Assembly: GCF_025151535.1 (NCBI RefSeq)
Contig: NZ_CP102288.1
Span: 1,886,501 to 1,950,500 of the forward strand
Origin: Segatella copri DSM 18205
Lineage (GTDB): Bacteria > Bacteroidota > Bacteroidia > Bacteroidales > Bacteroidaceae
DNA length: 64,000 nt
Direction: 5' to 3'
The notes under the pieces were generated by a model, which saw only the letters and a program-made list of their open reading frames with translations, did not search any database and was not told the DNA's origin. Below, piece after piece: positions 9,471 through 18,649 of this stretch; the stretch's first letter is position 1; the number at the start of each line of letters is the position of its first letter. Both the position numbers and the translations under genes were made by a program.

Positions 9471-12134
9471 ATGATGACAGCTAATGAAGTGCGCGAATCC
9501 TTCAAGAAATTCTTCGAAGGTAAAGGCCACAAGATTGTTCCATCAGCACCTATGGTTATCAAGGATGACCCAACGCTGATGTTTACAAACGCTGGTATGA
9601 ACCAGTGGAAAGACATCATCCTCGGTACAAAAGACCCAGGCAAGGATGTTCGTCGTGTTGATACTCAGAAATGTCTCCGTGTAAGCGGTAAGCACAACGA
9701 CCTCGAAGAGGTGGGTCACGATACTTACCACCACACCATGTTCGAGATGCTCGGTAACTGGAGCTTCGGCGACTACTTTAAGGAGGGTGCCATTGATATG
9801 GCATGGGAGTATCTTACTGAAATTTTGAAGCTCAACCCTGCCGATCTCTACGTTACCGTATTCGAGGGTAGCAAGGAGGAAGGTCTGGAACGCGACAACG
9901 AGGCTGCAGGTTACTGGGCTAAGCACGTGCCAGCCGACCATATCATCAATGGTAACAAGCACGACAACTTCTGGGAGATGGGCGATACAGGTCCTTGCGG
10001 TCCTTGCTCAGAGATTCACGTGGATTCTCGTACTCCAGAGGAGAAGGCTCAGGTGCCAGGCCGTGAGTTGGTAAACAAGGATAACCCACAGGTCATCGAA
10101 ATCTGGAACATCGTGTTCATGCAGTACAACCGTAAGGCTGATGGTTCTCTCGAACCACTCCCAATGCACGTTATCGATACAGGTATGGGCTTCGAGCGCT
10201 TGGTTCGCATGTTGCAGGACAAGCACTCTAACTATGATACTGATATCTTCCAGCCAATCATCAAGGAAATCGAGGCTATCTCTGGCAAGAAGTATGGCTT
10301 CACTACTCCTACTGGTGAGAATGGTGAGGGTAAGGATGAGCAGGAGAAGATTGATATCGCTATGCGTGTCTGCGCCGACCACCTCCGTGCCGTAGCCTTC
10401 TCTATCGCCGACGGTCAGTTGCCAAGCAACGCCAAGGCAGGTTACGTAATCCGACGCATCTTGCGCCGTGCCGTACGTTACGCTTACACATTCCTCGGTC
10501 AGAAGCAGGCATTCATGTACAAGCTCGTCAATGTATTGGTAGAGCAGATGGGTGCAGCCTTCCCAGAGTTGCCAGCTCAGCAGGAGCTCATCACCCGCGT
10601 GATGAAAGAGGAAGAGGATTCATTCCTCCGCACCTTGGAGAAGGGTATCAACCTCCTCAATGGCGATATGGACGAGCTCAAGGCTCATGGCAAGACTCAG
10701 CTTGATGGCGTAAGCGCATTCCGCCTCTTCGATACCTATGGTTTCCCTCTCGACCTGACAGAGCTTATCTGCCGTGAGAATGGTTACACCGTAGATGCTG
10801 CAGGCTTCAACGAGGAGATGAAGAAGCAGAAGGAACGTGCCCGCAATGCTGCTGCCGTAGAGAACGGCGACTGGGAGGTTTTGAAAGAAGGCGACCAGAA
10901 CTTCGTGGGTTACGACTATACAGAATATGAGTGCCACATCCTGCGCTACCGCAAGGTGACTCAGAAGAAGAACTCTTTCTATGAGCTGGTACTCGACAAC
11001 ACTCCATTCTATGGTGAGATGGGTGGACAGGTTGGCGACAAGGGTGTACTCGTTAGCGAGAACGAGACCATCCAGGTTATCGACACCAAGCGCGAGAACA
11101 ACCAGAGCATCCACATCGTAAAGGAGTTGCCAAAGGATGTAAACGCAGATTTCATGGCTTGCGTAGATATCGAGAACCGCGAGGGAAGTGCTGCCAACCA
11201 TACAGCTACCCACTTGCTCGACTACTGTCTGAAGCAGGTTTTGGGCGACCACGTAGAACAGAAGGGTTCTTATGTAGATAAGGACACCTTGCGTTTCGAC
11301 TTCTCTCACTTCCAGAAGGTAACTGATGAGGAGCTCCGCAAGGTAGAGCACATGGTAAACGAGATGATCCGTGCCGACTATCCATTGGATGAGCACCGCG
11401 ATACTCCTATCGAGGAGGCTAAGGAACTTGGCGCTATCGCCCTCTTCGGCGAGAAGTATGGCGACAAGGTTCGTGTAGTTCGCTTCGGTCCATCTGCCGA
11501 GTTCTGTGGTGGTATTCACGCCAAGGGCACAGGTAAGATTGGTTTCTTCAAGATTATCTCTGAGAGCAGCGTAGCAGCCGGCATCCGCCGTATCGAGGCT
11601 TTGACAGGCAAGGCTTGCGAGGAGGCTATCTACGGTTTGCAGGATACCATCGTAGCCTTGAAGGGCTTGTTCAACAACGCCAAGGATCTCGAAGGTGTCA
11701 TCAGAAAGTACATCGACGAGCACGATGCCTTGAAGAAGGATGTTGAGAAGTTCCAGGCTCAGGCTGTAGAGCGTGCCAAGGATAAGCTTGTAGAGAATGC
11801 AAAAGAAATCAATGGTGTGAAGGTTGTTACAGCCGTATTACCAATGGAGCCAGCAGCTGCCAAGGATTTGGTATTCAAGGTTCGCGAGGCATTGCCAGAG
11901 AACATGATCTGCGTGGTAGGTTCTGTTTATAACGACAAGCCTATGCTCAGCGTAATGTTCAGCGATGATATGGTTAAGGATCACGGTTTGAACGCTGGTA
12001 AGATGATTCGCGAAGCTGCCAAGTTGATTCAGGGTGGCGGTGGCGGTCAGCCTCACTATGCTCAGGCTGGCGGTAAGAACAAGGACGGCTTGAGCGCTGC
12101 AGTAGATAAGGTTGTAGAATTAGCTCAGCTGTAA
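9471..12134 (+). CDS. alaS: Alanyl-tRNA synthetase
   Basis: 887 residues, full length. The class II catalytic core ([72 protein letters not shown]) is followed by the tRNA recognition and editing domains with [16 protein letters not shown] and [13 protein letters not shown], which carry the zinc/editing residues, and a C-terminal [15 protein letters not shown] segment of the C-Ala domain. Two adjacent ATGs (9471, 9474) are possible. Codon use is strongly optimised (GGT, AAG, CGT rich), as expected for a highly expressed gene and unlike its neighbours. Confidence 0.97.
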   Translation: MMTANEVRESFKKFFEGKGHKIVPSAPMVIKDDPTLMFTNAGMNQWKDIILGTKDPGKDVRRVDTQKCLRVSGKHNDLEEVGHDTYHHTMFEMLGNWSFGDYFKEGAIDMAWEYLTEILKLNPADLYVTVFEGSKEEGLERDNEAAGYWAKHVPADHIINGNKHDNFWEMGDTGPCGPCSEIHVDSRTPEEKAQVPGRELVNKDNPQVIEIWNIVFMQYNRKADGSLEPLPMHVIDTGMGFERLVRMLQDKHSNYDTDIFQPIIKEIEAISGKKYGFTTPTGENGEGKDEQEKIDIAMRVCADHLRAVAFSIADGQLPSNAKAGYVIRRILRRAVRYAYTFLGQKQAFMYKLVNVLVEQMGAAFPELPAQQELITRVMKEEEDSFLRTLEKGINLLNGDMDELKAHGKTQLDGVSAFRLFDTYGFPLDLTELICRENGYTVDAAGFNEEMKKQKERARNAAAVENGDWEVLKEGDQNFVGYDYTEYECHILRYRKVTQKKNSFYELVLDNTPFYGEMGGQVGDKGVLVSENETIQVIDTKRENNQSIHIVKELPKDVNADFMACVDIENREGSAANHTATHLLDYCLKQVLGDHVEQKGSYVDKDTLRFDFSHFQKVTDEELRKVEHMVNEMIRADYPLDEHRDTPIEEAKELGAIALFGEKYGDKVRVVRFGPSAEFCGGIHAKGTGKIGFFKIISESSVAAGIRRIEALTGKACEEAIYGLQDTIVALKGLFNNAKDLEGVIRKYIDEHDALKKDVEKFQAQAVERAKDKLVENAKEINGVKVVTAVLPMEPAAAKDLVFKVREALPENMICVVGSVYNDKPMLSVMFSDDMVKDHGLNAGKMIREAAKLIQGGGGGQPHYAQAGGKNKDGLSAAVDKVVELAQL

Positions 12135-12193
12135 TCTGCTTCCACAAATGAATATTTGATAGAGTTATCTTAACTCTTATATATAAAAGGTAT

Positions 12194-12236
12194 AAAGGGT
12201 TGCAATCCATCTTTTCGAGAATTGCAACCCTTTTTC
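12194..12236 (+). terminator. alaS terminator
   Basis: A 13-bp perfect stem (12194-12206 with 12221-12233) with a short loop and a following T-run, 60 bases after alaS: a textbook intrinsic terminator. Confidence 0.85.
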
Positions 12237-12274
12237 TGTTGACATTAAAGGGGTCTCCATATCATAATTATCAA

Positions 12275-12345
12275 TTTATGATAATCATCAAATGATAAAA
12301 TTTCTTATTTCATTATCATTTTATGATAATCACTTTATGATAATC
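12275..12345 (+). promoter_or_regulatory. Operator array upstream of AAA ATPase gene
   Basis: Three identical copies of TTTATGATAATC occur at 12275-12286, 12320-12331 and 12334-12345. The second copy is the right arm of the palindrome ATTATCAT/ATGATAAT (12312-12330). The last two copies are 14 bases apart and end 13 bases before the -7 box, so a bound factor would cover the -33 region. No regulator gene for it is visible nearby. Confidence 0.6.
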
Positions 12346-12358
12346 GGAATAAAAGTTG

Positions 12359-12366
12359 TATCTTTG
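12359..12366 (+). promoter_or_regulatory. Promoter -7 box of AAA ATPase gene
   Basis: TATCTTTG, 30 bases before the start codon and directly after the operator array. Confidence 0.6.
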
Positions 12367-12396
12367 CAGCCGTAAAATATATAATAAGGTATAGAT

Positions 12397-13527
12397 ATGG
12401 TAATGAAGAATCCTTTTGTCACAAATGGTTACGCCGGTCCGGAATACTTCTGCGACCGTATGGAAGAAACCCAGCATATCACAGAGATGCTGACCAATGA
12501 GAATAACATGGCTCTGATTTCCCCTCGACGCATCGGAAAGACAGAGTTGATTCACCATTGCTTTGCCCAGCCAGTCATCCAAAAAGATTATTATACTTTT
12601 ATCATAGACATCTATTCAACCAATTCCGTCAGCGATTTGGTCAATATGTTCGGCAAAGCCATTATTGATGAACTTCGCCCTAAAGGCAGAAGCGCTTGGG
12701 AGAAATTCCTGATAGCACTCTCTTCTCTCCGTTCAGAAATCTCTTTCGATATCAACGGGGCTCCAGTTTGGGGAATAGGCATCGGCAACATAGTAAATCC
12801 CGAAATTACGCTTGATGAGATATTCTCTTATCTCAACCAAGCCGACAAGCCATGTCTTGTTGCCATCGACGAGTTTCAGCAAATCACCAACTATGCCGAC
12901 AACCGCATAGAAGCTTTACTTCGCACCTACATTCAGCGTTGCACCAATGCCCACTTCATCTTCTCGGGCTCTCACCGCCATCTGATGGCAGAAATGTTCA
13001 CATCTCCTGCCCGCCCATTCTATCAGAGCGTAACGCTGATGAACCTGAAGCCTCTGGATGTGGAGAAATACAAGGAGTTTGCCACAGCCAAGTTCGAGGA
13101 GAGCAACAAACATCTAGATACTGCCATTATCGGAGAACTCTTCGCCCGTTTCGGTGGTGTCACTTCATACATCCAGCGAGTAATGAATGTTCTCTTCCTC
13201 AAGACTCCCGAACAGGGTACCTGCACTCTGGATATGGTAGATGACGCCATCAACTACAATCTCAACATGGCATCAGACACCTACGAGACCCTTCTGCGCC
13301 AGATGCCGGAAAAGCAGCGCAATGTCTTCATTGCCATCTCTGCAGAGGGCGAAGCCAGAAGCGTAAAGAGCGGAGCCTTCGCAAAGAAATATCATCTCCC
13401 GTCGCCAAGCTCTGTAAATTCCGCCCTGAAGGGATTGCTGGAGAAGGATTTCATCACCCAGCAGGATGATGCCTACGTGGTATATGACAAGTTCTTCGAT
13501 TTGTGGCTGAAGAAGTATCTGAAATAG
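12397..13527 (+). CDS. AAA-family ATPase (archaeal-ATPase-like)
   Basis: 376 residues. The N-terminus MKNPFVTNGYAGPEYFCDR is followed by a P-loop in ALISPRRIGKTELIHHCF, a Walker B in CLVAIDEFQQITNY, a sensor-like HFIFSGSHRHLM and a C-terminal winged helix (FAKKYHLPSPSSVNSALKGLLEKDFI). This is the large Bacteroidota family of stand-alone STAND/AAA ATPases (PF01637-like); its cellular role is not established. ATG 12397 is the first start; ATG 12403 (MKNPF) fits the family better. It is monocistronic and preceded by a repeat operator array, suggesting autoregulation or stress control. Confidence 0.85.
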   Translation: MVMKNPFVTNGYAGPEYFCDRMEETQHITEMLTNENNMALISPRRIGKTELIHHCFAQPVIQKDYYTFIIDIYSTNSVSDLVNMFGKAIIDELRPKGRSAWEKFLIALSSLRSEISFDINGAPVWGIGIGNIVNPEITLDEIFSYLNQADKPCLVAIDEFQQITNYADNRIEALLRTYIQRCTNAHFIFSGSHRHLMAEMFTSPARPFYQSVTLMNLKPLDVEKYKEFATAKFEESNKHLDTAIIGELFARFGGVTSYIQRVMNVLFLKTPEQGTCTLDMVDDAINYNLNMASDTYETLLRQMPEKQRNVFIAISAEGEARSVKSGAFAKKYHLPSPSSVNSALKGLLEKDFITQQDDAYVVYDKFFDLWLKKYLK

Positions 13528-13553
13528 TATAAGGTGATTCCAATATTTTTTGC

Positions 13554-13561
13554 TACCTTTG
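13554..13561 (+). promoter_or_regulatory. Promoter -7 box of gamma-carbonic anhydrase gene
   Basis: TACCTTTG, 26 bases before the ATG at 13588 and just after the stop of the ATPase gene, so the next gene has its own promoter. Confidence 0.6.
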
Positions 13562-13587
13562 CACCCAAATTTAAATATATATTCAAT

Positions 13588-14097
13588 ATGGCTATTATAA
13601 AGACAGTAGAGGGAAAGACTCCTCAATGGGGAAAGAATTGTTTTATCGCTGAGAATGCCGTACTGACCGGTGACTGTATTCTTGGTGATGACTGTAGCAT
13701 CTGGTATAGTGCGGTATTGCGCTCTGACGTGGATGCCATCAGATGTGGAAACAGGGTAAATGTGCAGGATTGCGCCTGCATCCATCAAACCGGTACGATG
13801 CCTTGCATCCTGGAGGATGATGTATCTGTGGGACATGGGGCCATCGTCCACGGAGCCACAGTCAGAAAAGGCGCACTCATCGGAATGAATGCCACTGTGC
13901 TTGACAAGGCTGACATTGGAGAAGGGGCTATTATTGCAGCAGGTGCTGTAGTTACCCATGGCACCAAGGTTCCTGCACATGAGATTTGGGCGGGTATTCC
14001 AGCCAAGAAGGTGAAAGCTTGCGCTCCCGGACAAGCCGAAGAATTTGCCAAGCATTATTCCGGATACATCAAAGACTGGTATCTGAAGGAAGATTAA
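13588..14097 (+). CDS. Gamma-carbonic anhydrase-like hexapeptide-repeat protein
   Basis: 169 residues from MAIIKTVEGKTPQWGKNCFIAENA. A left-handed beta-helix built of hexapeptide repeats (VLTGDCILGDDCSIWYSAVLRSD, RVNVQDCACIHQ) is followed by GHGAIVHGATVRKGALIGMNATVLD and IWAGIPAKKVKA. Three metal-ligand-like histidines (IHQ, GHGAIVHGA) are retained, as in the YrdA/PaaY/Cam family of zinc or iron carbonic anhydrases. Whether it has carbonic anhydrase activity is not certain because many family members show none. The start is set by the TACCTTTG promoter; the frame opens 18 codons earlier. Confidence 0.88.
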   Translation: MAIIKTVEGKTPQWGKNCFIAENAVLTGDCILGDDCSIWYSAVLRSDVDAIRCGNRVNVQDCACIHQTGTMPCILEDDVSVGHGAIVHGATVRKGALIGMNATVLDKADIGEGAIIAAGAVVTHGTKVPAHEIWAGIPAKKVKACAPGQAEEFAKHYSGYIKDWYLKED

Positions 14098-14168
14098 TTG
14101 TTACAACGAGCATTTAATATCATCGAAACGATACCATCTATAAGTTATAAAAACTAAAAATAGATAAG

Positions 14169-14230
14169 TTTTATCACTTATAAGTGAAACTTTTCGTATA
14201 TTTGCAAAAAGTTTCATTTATAAGTGATAA
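14169..14230 (+). promoter_or_regulatory. Paired operators around promoter of truncated ATPase gene
   Basis: TTTATCACTTATAAGTGAAAC (starting 14170) and the inverted partner GTTTCATTTATAAGTGATAAA (ending 14230) flank the -7 box TATATTTG at 14197-14204. The left copy contains the perfect palindrome CACTTATAAGTG. A dimeric regulator bound at both arms would close the promoter. Confidence 0.6.
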
Positions 14231-14234
14231 AAAT

Positions 14235-14342
14235 ATGGCAACTATTATTCGTCAATCATATATCGACAAGATAGAAAGGTATCTTGGAAAGGAGACAGTC
14301 ATCGTATCCTCAGATTGGACACACAGTGTGTTCCCGATCTGA
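14235..14342 (+). pseudogene. Truncated AAA ATPase (DUF4143 type), 35 codons left
   Basis: ATG at 14235 opens MATIIRQSYIDKIERYLGKE followed by TVIVSSDWTHSVFPI and a TGA at 14340. The first 24 residues match the N-terminus of the Bacteroidota AAA_14/DUF4143 ATPases, which continue into a P-loop with GQRRVGKS. Here the sequence leaves that path after TVIV and runs into a GC-rich hairpin. The rest of the gene is gone and WYL gene DNA follows at once. The promoter and operators are intact, so a short transcript may still be made. Confidence 0.7.
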
Positions 14343-14354
14343 GGATTCTTTTAT
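14304..14354 (+). terminator. Hairpin at truncation point of ATPase remnant
   Basis: ATCCTCAGAT (14305-14314) pairs with ATCTGAGGAT (14337-14346), with an inner ACACAC/GTGTGT stem, followed by TTCTTTTATT on the plus strand. It would stop transcription from the remnant's promoter and lies next to the end of the WYL gene. Confidence 0.65.
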
Positions 14355-15334
14355 TCCTCCCCATTCAGGCATTCGCCGGTTTCATAACTCTTCGCCATAT
14401 CCTTTAAGATATCAATCATCTCCTGCCTCAAGCTCTCAGGCTTCAGTACAATGATATTTCTGCCATGCCACAACAGTTCCTGAAGGAAATCACGGCTGGG
14501 GCGAATGGTGAGGGTATATTCCCGATACATTCCGTCTTTCGACTCCTTCACTTTCTGCTGACTCTCGTGCAGCGGAACCTCCTCGATGTAATTGTATTCC
14601 GGATAGAAGGCACGGATGCGGATTTTCTCCACGGGCACATCTTCCATCCGATAGATGCCAAAGCAATCTTCATAATAATTCTCTGGAGTCAGGAACTTCT
14701 TCATCTTTGCCGACAACGGATGCTTCTCGCAAATAAGCTTCAGAAAACTGATGCGGTCAAAAGGAAGACAGCGAACGAGTTTTCTCACATCTTCCTCTGC
14801 ACTTGAATTGGCTTTCCCTTCGGACGCCGAACGTTGTTTCTTAACTCCCACAACGTACCATCTCTGCTTGTAGTATCTCACGAAAGCCGGTTGTAGCACG
14901 ATATCGCTCTCTGCCCCGAACCCAGAAACATACTTAAACTTCAGCAGATATTGCTTATCAATCGCTGCAAGAATATCATCCAGATATTCCGTGTTGTATG
15001 GCGGCGTATCAAGCATCACCTTGTTATGAAATTTCAGCATATCACCAAGCGAAGCCAACCGCAGGGAACTCAGCATCCATTCCGTTACATCATCATTAGC
15101 GATCGGATCACGCTTCAGATAATACCGATAGCCGTCGCTCTTGTCGCATTCCACAGTAATGCCAAACTGCGACTGGATATTTTCACGATAACGATGAAAG
15201 GTACGCTTGTCCAACTCATCCTCATCCTGATTAGCGTTGGCATCACGCCACTCATTAGCAATCTCCTCAAAGGTAAGATGCTTACGATCCAAGAGGCCTA
15301 TCAGCCAACTATAGAATTTTACACGATTGTCCAT
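14351..15334 (-). CDS. WYL-domain transcriptional regulator
   Basis: 327 residues. An N-terminal winged-helix region (MDNRVKFYSWLIGLLDRKHLTFEEIANEW and KRTFHRYRENIQSQFGI) is followed by a WYL domain with LKFKYVSGF, LQPAFVRYYKQRWYVVGVKK and a FDRI segment, then a C-terminal WCX-like region ending in LWHGRNIIVLKPESLRQEM. WYL proteins sense nucleic acids or other ligands and often control defence or stress genes. Its target is not evident; the operators at 14170-14230 next to its 3' end are candidates only by proximity. Confidence 0.85.
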   Translation of the reverse strand: MDNRVKFYSWLIGLLDRKHLTFEEIANEWRDANANQDEDELDKRTFHRYRENIQSQFGITVECDKSDGYRYYLKRDPIANDDVTEWMLSSLRLASLGDMLKFHNKVMLDTPPYNTEYLDDILAAIDKQYLLKFKYVSGFGAESDIVLQPAFVRYYKQRWYVVGVKKQRSASEGKANSSAEEDVRKLVRCLPFDRISFLKLICEKHPLSAKMKKFLTPENYYEDCFGIYRMEDVPVEKIRIRAFYPEYNYIEEVPLHESQQKVKESKDGMYREYTLTIRPSRDFLQELLWHGRNIIVLKPESLRQEMIDILKDMAKSYETGECLNGEE

Positions 15335-15632
15335 AATCTCTAAAAATCTAGTGAATATTTACGAGAAATGCCTAAAAAGAAAAGGAGAAAAGATAGCCAA
15401 CAAAATGGTAATGCTAAATGCTGGCGTTTCTGACTTTTGTCATATACCAATGCGCGATACACTTGTGCCCGATGCTTGAAATGAACTGTGAACAAACTCG
15501 TCTCTTTGCATGAAACACATGAATTTTTAATAATGCTAACACAGACCTATTGCCTGATGTCAGTTTCTTGCTGCCTCTATCTTTTCTCCGAAAATTTTAA
15601 TCTACTCAATGAAAATTTCAATCCTCGCTCCA
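15335..15632. other. Intergenic stretch, nothing recognised
   Basis: About 300 AT-rich bases between the WYL and DIP1984-like genes. No open frame of interest, RNA or clear promoter box was recognised. Confidence 0.5.
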
Positions 15633-16106
15633 TTATCGGGGCAAGTCTTGCAAATCCACCAAATCTACAGTCCAGTTCAAACTCTGAATTTTCAGGTCGA
15701 GCTCCCGATACTGCTTGGCATAGGTATCAGCCTCCTTACGAAGAGCCTTTATATCTATGGTTCTAACATATTTCAGTTCGTTTCTGCCAAAGCGAGTATC
15801 GTTGGCAGCTACGTAGTTCACCACCTCTTTCAATGCCTTGACACGCATCGACAAGACGTCTCTCTTGGCTATCAATCGAGTCAAGGACTCTCCGTCCTGA
15901 ACTATCTGAACGTTGGTGATGTTAATACGATAAACCAGATCTTCCAACTGAACGAGTACGTCATCCAGTTCCTTGTACAGTTCCTCCACGTTATCGCAAG
16001 GTTCATCGCCCTCCTGTACCTTGGCGCTTTCCTTGATACGTTCTTTCAGTTGAGCCACTCTCTTCTGCAAGTCGGCTCTGATGCTCAATGCTTCTGCTAA
16101 CTTCAT
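15633..16106 (-). CDS. DIP1984-family protein
   Basis: 157 residues: MKLAEALSIRADLQKRVAQLKERI opens a long helical protein with heptad-like spacing, a conserved EELYKELDDVLVQLEDLVYRIN segment, and a second coiled region (KRDVLSMRVKALKEVVNYVAAND). This is the DIP1984/septicolysin-related family, small cytoplasmic helical proteins of unknown function. It is the last gene of a leftward set that starts near 18.6 kb; a 60-base gap separates it from the next gene upstream. Confidence 0.8.
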   Translation of the reverse strand: MKLAEALSIRADLQKRVAQLKERIKESAKVQEGDEPCDNVEELYKELDDVLVQLEDLVYRINITNVQIVQDGESLTRLIAKRDVLSMRVKALKEVVNYVAANDTRFGRNELKYVRTIDIKALRKEADTYAKQYRELDLKIQSLNWTVDLVDLQDLPR

Positions 16107-16166
16107 AATCTTCTATTTTTATATATGACGTTCTAATTTTATTTTTATTGCATTACAAATTATTTT

Positions 16167-17063
16167 TCACCTTTCCAAGCAAGGCACATCCTCAGGCCAA
16201 TGAGGGTCAGTTTCATTTCCATCATCAGCATAACGAATATCTCGCTGCTCTGACACGCTGCGCTCATAATTCAATTTCACATTGATAGTGAAATCATCCA
16301 TGCGGAGAATATCTGGCAGGCACCAAGGCTCATGAGTATGCAAGGCATGCATCGCATAACAGATACACAAATGGTCGTACGCCTTGTTGTGCAGATAGCC
16401 TTCCGCCCACGACGTGCCATCGTCGAGCGTATCAGTCAACTCTCTCAACGTATCCTCTTCGTTGCCGAAAAAGTCGGCAGACGCACCATTCACGATGGTA
16501 TCCATCTTGCCATGCTTGGTACTGATCAATTCATCCGTCAAGTGAATCATATAGTCGAAATCAGAACCGTAATAGTCATCATTCTCCAGATGCAAGACCG
16601 AGTCTTTGTCAGCATACTCGAATCGAAGCGTACTGTCCAAGTCGTAGCAGAAACGGTCGTCCACCTTGTATGGCGAACGGTAGAGCGTAAGCCAAAGGTT
16701 ACGGCACTGCTCAAAACACTCCAAGGTGAGTTTGTAGAGTTTGTCGTTCAACTTGCTCAATCGTTCCACCTCGGCAGCAGTAGGATGAAGCATCATCTCA
16801 TCGAGCGTCACCTCACGAAGCCCGAGCAAATCGTCCAGCAAATCCCGCTCCGTATCACTGAAGTTACGGAAGAACCAACCTGGATTATTATCCTCACAAT
16901 TCACCACCTTCTTGATACGACGCTCCACCTCTTGCACGATGGCACGCTTGTCCTCTATCGTTGACTTTTCTCTTATAAAGTCTACAAATTTGAAGTTAGG
17001 CTCCGAACTACAGCTACGGTTGTTCTCAACTTCATCAATCAGTTTTTTCCATTCCTTTTCCAT
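16167..17063 (-). CDS. Hypothetical protein, tandem paralogue A
   Basis: 298 residues, no recognised domain. It shares a backbone with the next gene upstream: a VQEVERRIKK segment, FSxxERxxLD, MMLHPTxAEV, NDKLxxL, GRNLW/CRNLW, then NDDYYGSDFDYM, and a C-terminal LPDILRMDDFxxxV. It is acidic, without signal or membrane segment, so probably cytoplasmic. It overlaps its paralogue by 29 bases, so the pair is translationally coupled. Tandem diverged copies next to a leucine-rich protein resemble immunity or sensor arrays, but that is only a comparison. Confidence 0.7.
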   Translation of the reverse strand: MEKEWKKLIDEVENNRSCSSEPNFKFVDFIREKSTIEDKRAIVQEVERRIKKVVNCEDNNPGWFFRNFSDTERDLLDDLLGLREVTLDEMMLHPTAAEVERLSKLNDKLYKLTLECFEQCRNLWLTLYRSPYKVDDRFCYDLDSTLRFEYADKDSVLHLENDDYYGSDFDYMIHLTDELISTKHGKMDTIVNGASADFFGNEEDTLRELTDTLDDGTSWAEGYLHNKAYDHLCICYAMHALHTHEPWCLPDILRMDDFTINVKLNYERSVSEQRDIRYADDGNETDPHWPEDVPCLER

Positions 17064-17853
17064 TTACTTCCTCTTTAAAGATTACGTTTCCTTTTTTCCA
17101 TTGATACACCTCTCGCTCATACTGCAGCCAGACATGTACATAGAAGTCATCCATACGGAGAATGTCTGGCAACGAGTAATATTCATGACTATGTAACGAG
17201 TGCATGAGATGGCAGATACAAAATCTGTCGAAAGCCTGATTGTCGAGATAATCCAAATTCCAGTTGGTCCCATCATCAGCCACTAGAGGTTCCCCATACG
17301 AATACCGCCCACTATCCCTAAAATTGCAATGAAAATGGAGCATATACTCGAAGTCTGAGCCATAATAGTCATCATTATCCATCTTGAGGACGGAATCCTC
17401 ATCATTATAACAGAAACCTACGTGTTCTTCTACATCATAGCGGTCGTCGTCAGCTTTCAGATGAGGAGAATGCAGTAAAGACTGCCATAGGTTGCGCCCT
17501 TGCGCAAAAGCATCCTTCGACAACTCACGGAGTTTGTCATTCTGATGTCCCAGTCGTGCGATTTCAGCATCTGTAGGATGAAGCATCATCACATTGAGAA
17601 TCTTTACCCGAGTACTCCAAAGGGAATCAAGCACCTCCCGCTCCTGTTCACTGAACTTACGGAAGCGGAAACTCTTGTCCGCATCATAACGGGCAATCAT
17701 CTTGATGCGACGCTCTACTTCTTGTACAACTCTGCGTTTGTCCTCATCCGACGCTTCGCCCACATACTCCATCAAAGCGAAGAAAGCCTCCGTTTCAAAC
17801 GGATCTTTCTCAATTATATCGATAAGTTGAATCCAATTTTCCTTCATCTTCAC
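17035..17853 (-). CDS. Hypothetical protein, tandem paralogue B
   Basis: 272 residues, paralogue of the downstream gene: NWIQLIDIIEKD, VVQEVERRIKMI, FSEQEREVLDSL, MMLHPTDAEIARL, QGRNLWQSLLHSP, NDDYYGSDFEYMLHF, SLPDILRMDDFYVHVWLQYERE. The copies differ mainly in length of the segment after the YYGSD motif, where paralogue A has an extra acidic loop. Start at MKMKENW (17853) or two codons later. It overlaps the upstream leucine-rich gene by 44 bases and the downstream paralogue by 29. Function unknown. Confidence 0.7.
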   Translation of the reverse strand: MKMKENWIQLIDIIEKDPFETEAFFALMEYVGEASDEDKRRVVQEVERRIKMIARYDADKSFRFRKFSEQEREVLDSLWSTRVKILNVMMLHPTDAEIARLGHQNDKLRELSKDAFAQGRNLWQSLLHSPHLKADDDRYDVEEHVGFCYNDEDSVLKMDNDDYYGSDFEYMLHFHCNFRDSGRYSYGEPLVADDGTNWNLDYLDNQAFDRFCICHLMHSLHSHEYYSLPDILRMDDFYVHVWLQYEREVYQWKKGNVIFKEEVNGKGMEKTD

Positions 17854-18577
17854 CTACGATTTCACCATTACTAACTTCTATTATCTTATCATCGCCGAAA
17901 CTTCCGCCCCGTACCTTGTAAGGAGAGTTTCGCTTCAACGTCTTCTCCAAATACTCCAAGTCCTTGGGACGGAGATGAGTGAGAGCGAAATCCACCTCAT
18001 TCAGTTGTGACTGATTGCTCAGGGCAAGATGCTGAAGATTATAACACATGAAGATGTCCAAGCGACGCAACTTGTCGTTCTTGCTCAAATTCAAAGATAC
18101 CAAGTCCTTGGCACCCTTGATATGCAACTCCTCCAAGAGAGGATTGGCAGAGAAATCCAACTTCTCGTTTCTTATCTCGTGGAAGTCGATGAACTCCAGC
18201 AAAGGATTCTTGCTCACGTCGAGTTTCTCCTCGCCATACCCAGAATAGCCCAAGATACGCAAGTTAGGACATTCCGTGAGAATCACATCTAAGGTTTTCA
18301 CCTCGAACATGCCACATCCATTAAATCCTATAATGGCATCCTCCTCTTCCGAACAGATGGTAATGGTGTAGTACATGCCCTTCTCAGGATAGGAATGACC
18401 TGCCTCTACCCAAGCCAACTTTTCGGAAGCTGGTTTCTGTTTACCTGTCACGACCTGTACCTTTCCATCGCCCCAAGCGATTCTTGCCTTACTACCTTTC
18501 TTCAGCATCAAGTGCAAGCCTACGGTTTCCCCCATTGTCCAGTCCAAAGTCTGGATATTGATTGTAATCTGTGCCAT
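17810..18577 (-). CDS. Leucine-rich-repeat-type protein
   Basis: 255 residues from MAQITINIQTLDWTMGE. The first 100 residues form a beta-rich domain with IAWGDGKVQ and HSYPEKGMYYTITI, like the PKD-type domain in Bacteroidota surface proteins. From about residue 110 there are irregular leucine-rich repeats: LTECPNLRILGYSG, LDVSKNPLLEFIDF, LDFSANPLLEELHI, LNLSKNDKLRRLDI. Despite these surface-protein features no signal peptide is seen at the chosen start. The frame opens 21 codons earlier, but the TACCTTTG box (18604-18611) lies inside that extension, so 18577 is preferred. First gene of an overlapping three-gene unit. Confidence 0.75.
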   Translation of the reverse strand: MAQITINIQTLDWTMGETVGLHLMLKKGSKARIAWGDGKVQVVTGKQKPASEKLAWVEAGHSYPEKGMYYTITICSEEEDAIIGFNGCGMFEVKTLDVILTECPNLRILGYSGYGEEKLDVSKNPLLEFIDFHEIRNEKLDFSANPLLEELHIKGAKDLVSLNLSKNDKLRRLDIFMCYNLQHLALSNQSQLNEVDFALTHLRPKDLEYLEKTLKRNSPYKVRGGSFGDDKIIEVSNGEIVGEDEGKLDSTYRYN

Positions 18578-18603
18578 AATTCCTTGTTTTATGTTTACAG
18601 CTG

Positions 18604-18611
18604 CAAAGGTA
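18604..18611 (-). promoter_or_regulatory. Promoter -7 box of leucine-rich gene unit
   Basis: Minus-strand TACCTTTG, 27 bases before the ATG at 18577. Confidence 0.55.
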
Positions 18612-18649
18612 CAGGTTGGGTGTGTCAAATCGTGACGCAAGCGAGAAAA

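Noticed and set aside
10620..11723. Long open frame of 367 codons on the strand opposite alaS
   Set aside because: It is a shadow of the strongly biased codon use of alaS; composition is unlike a protein and no family is seen.
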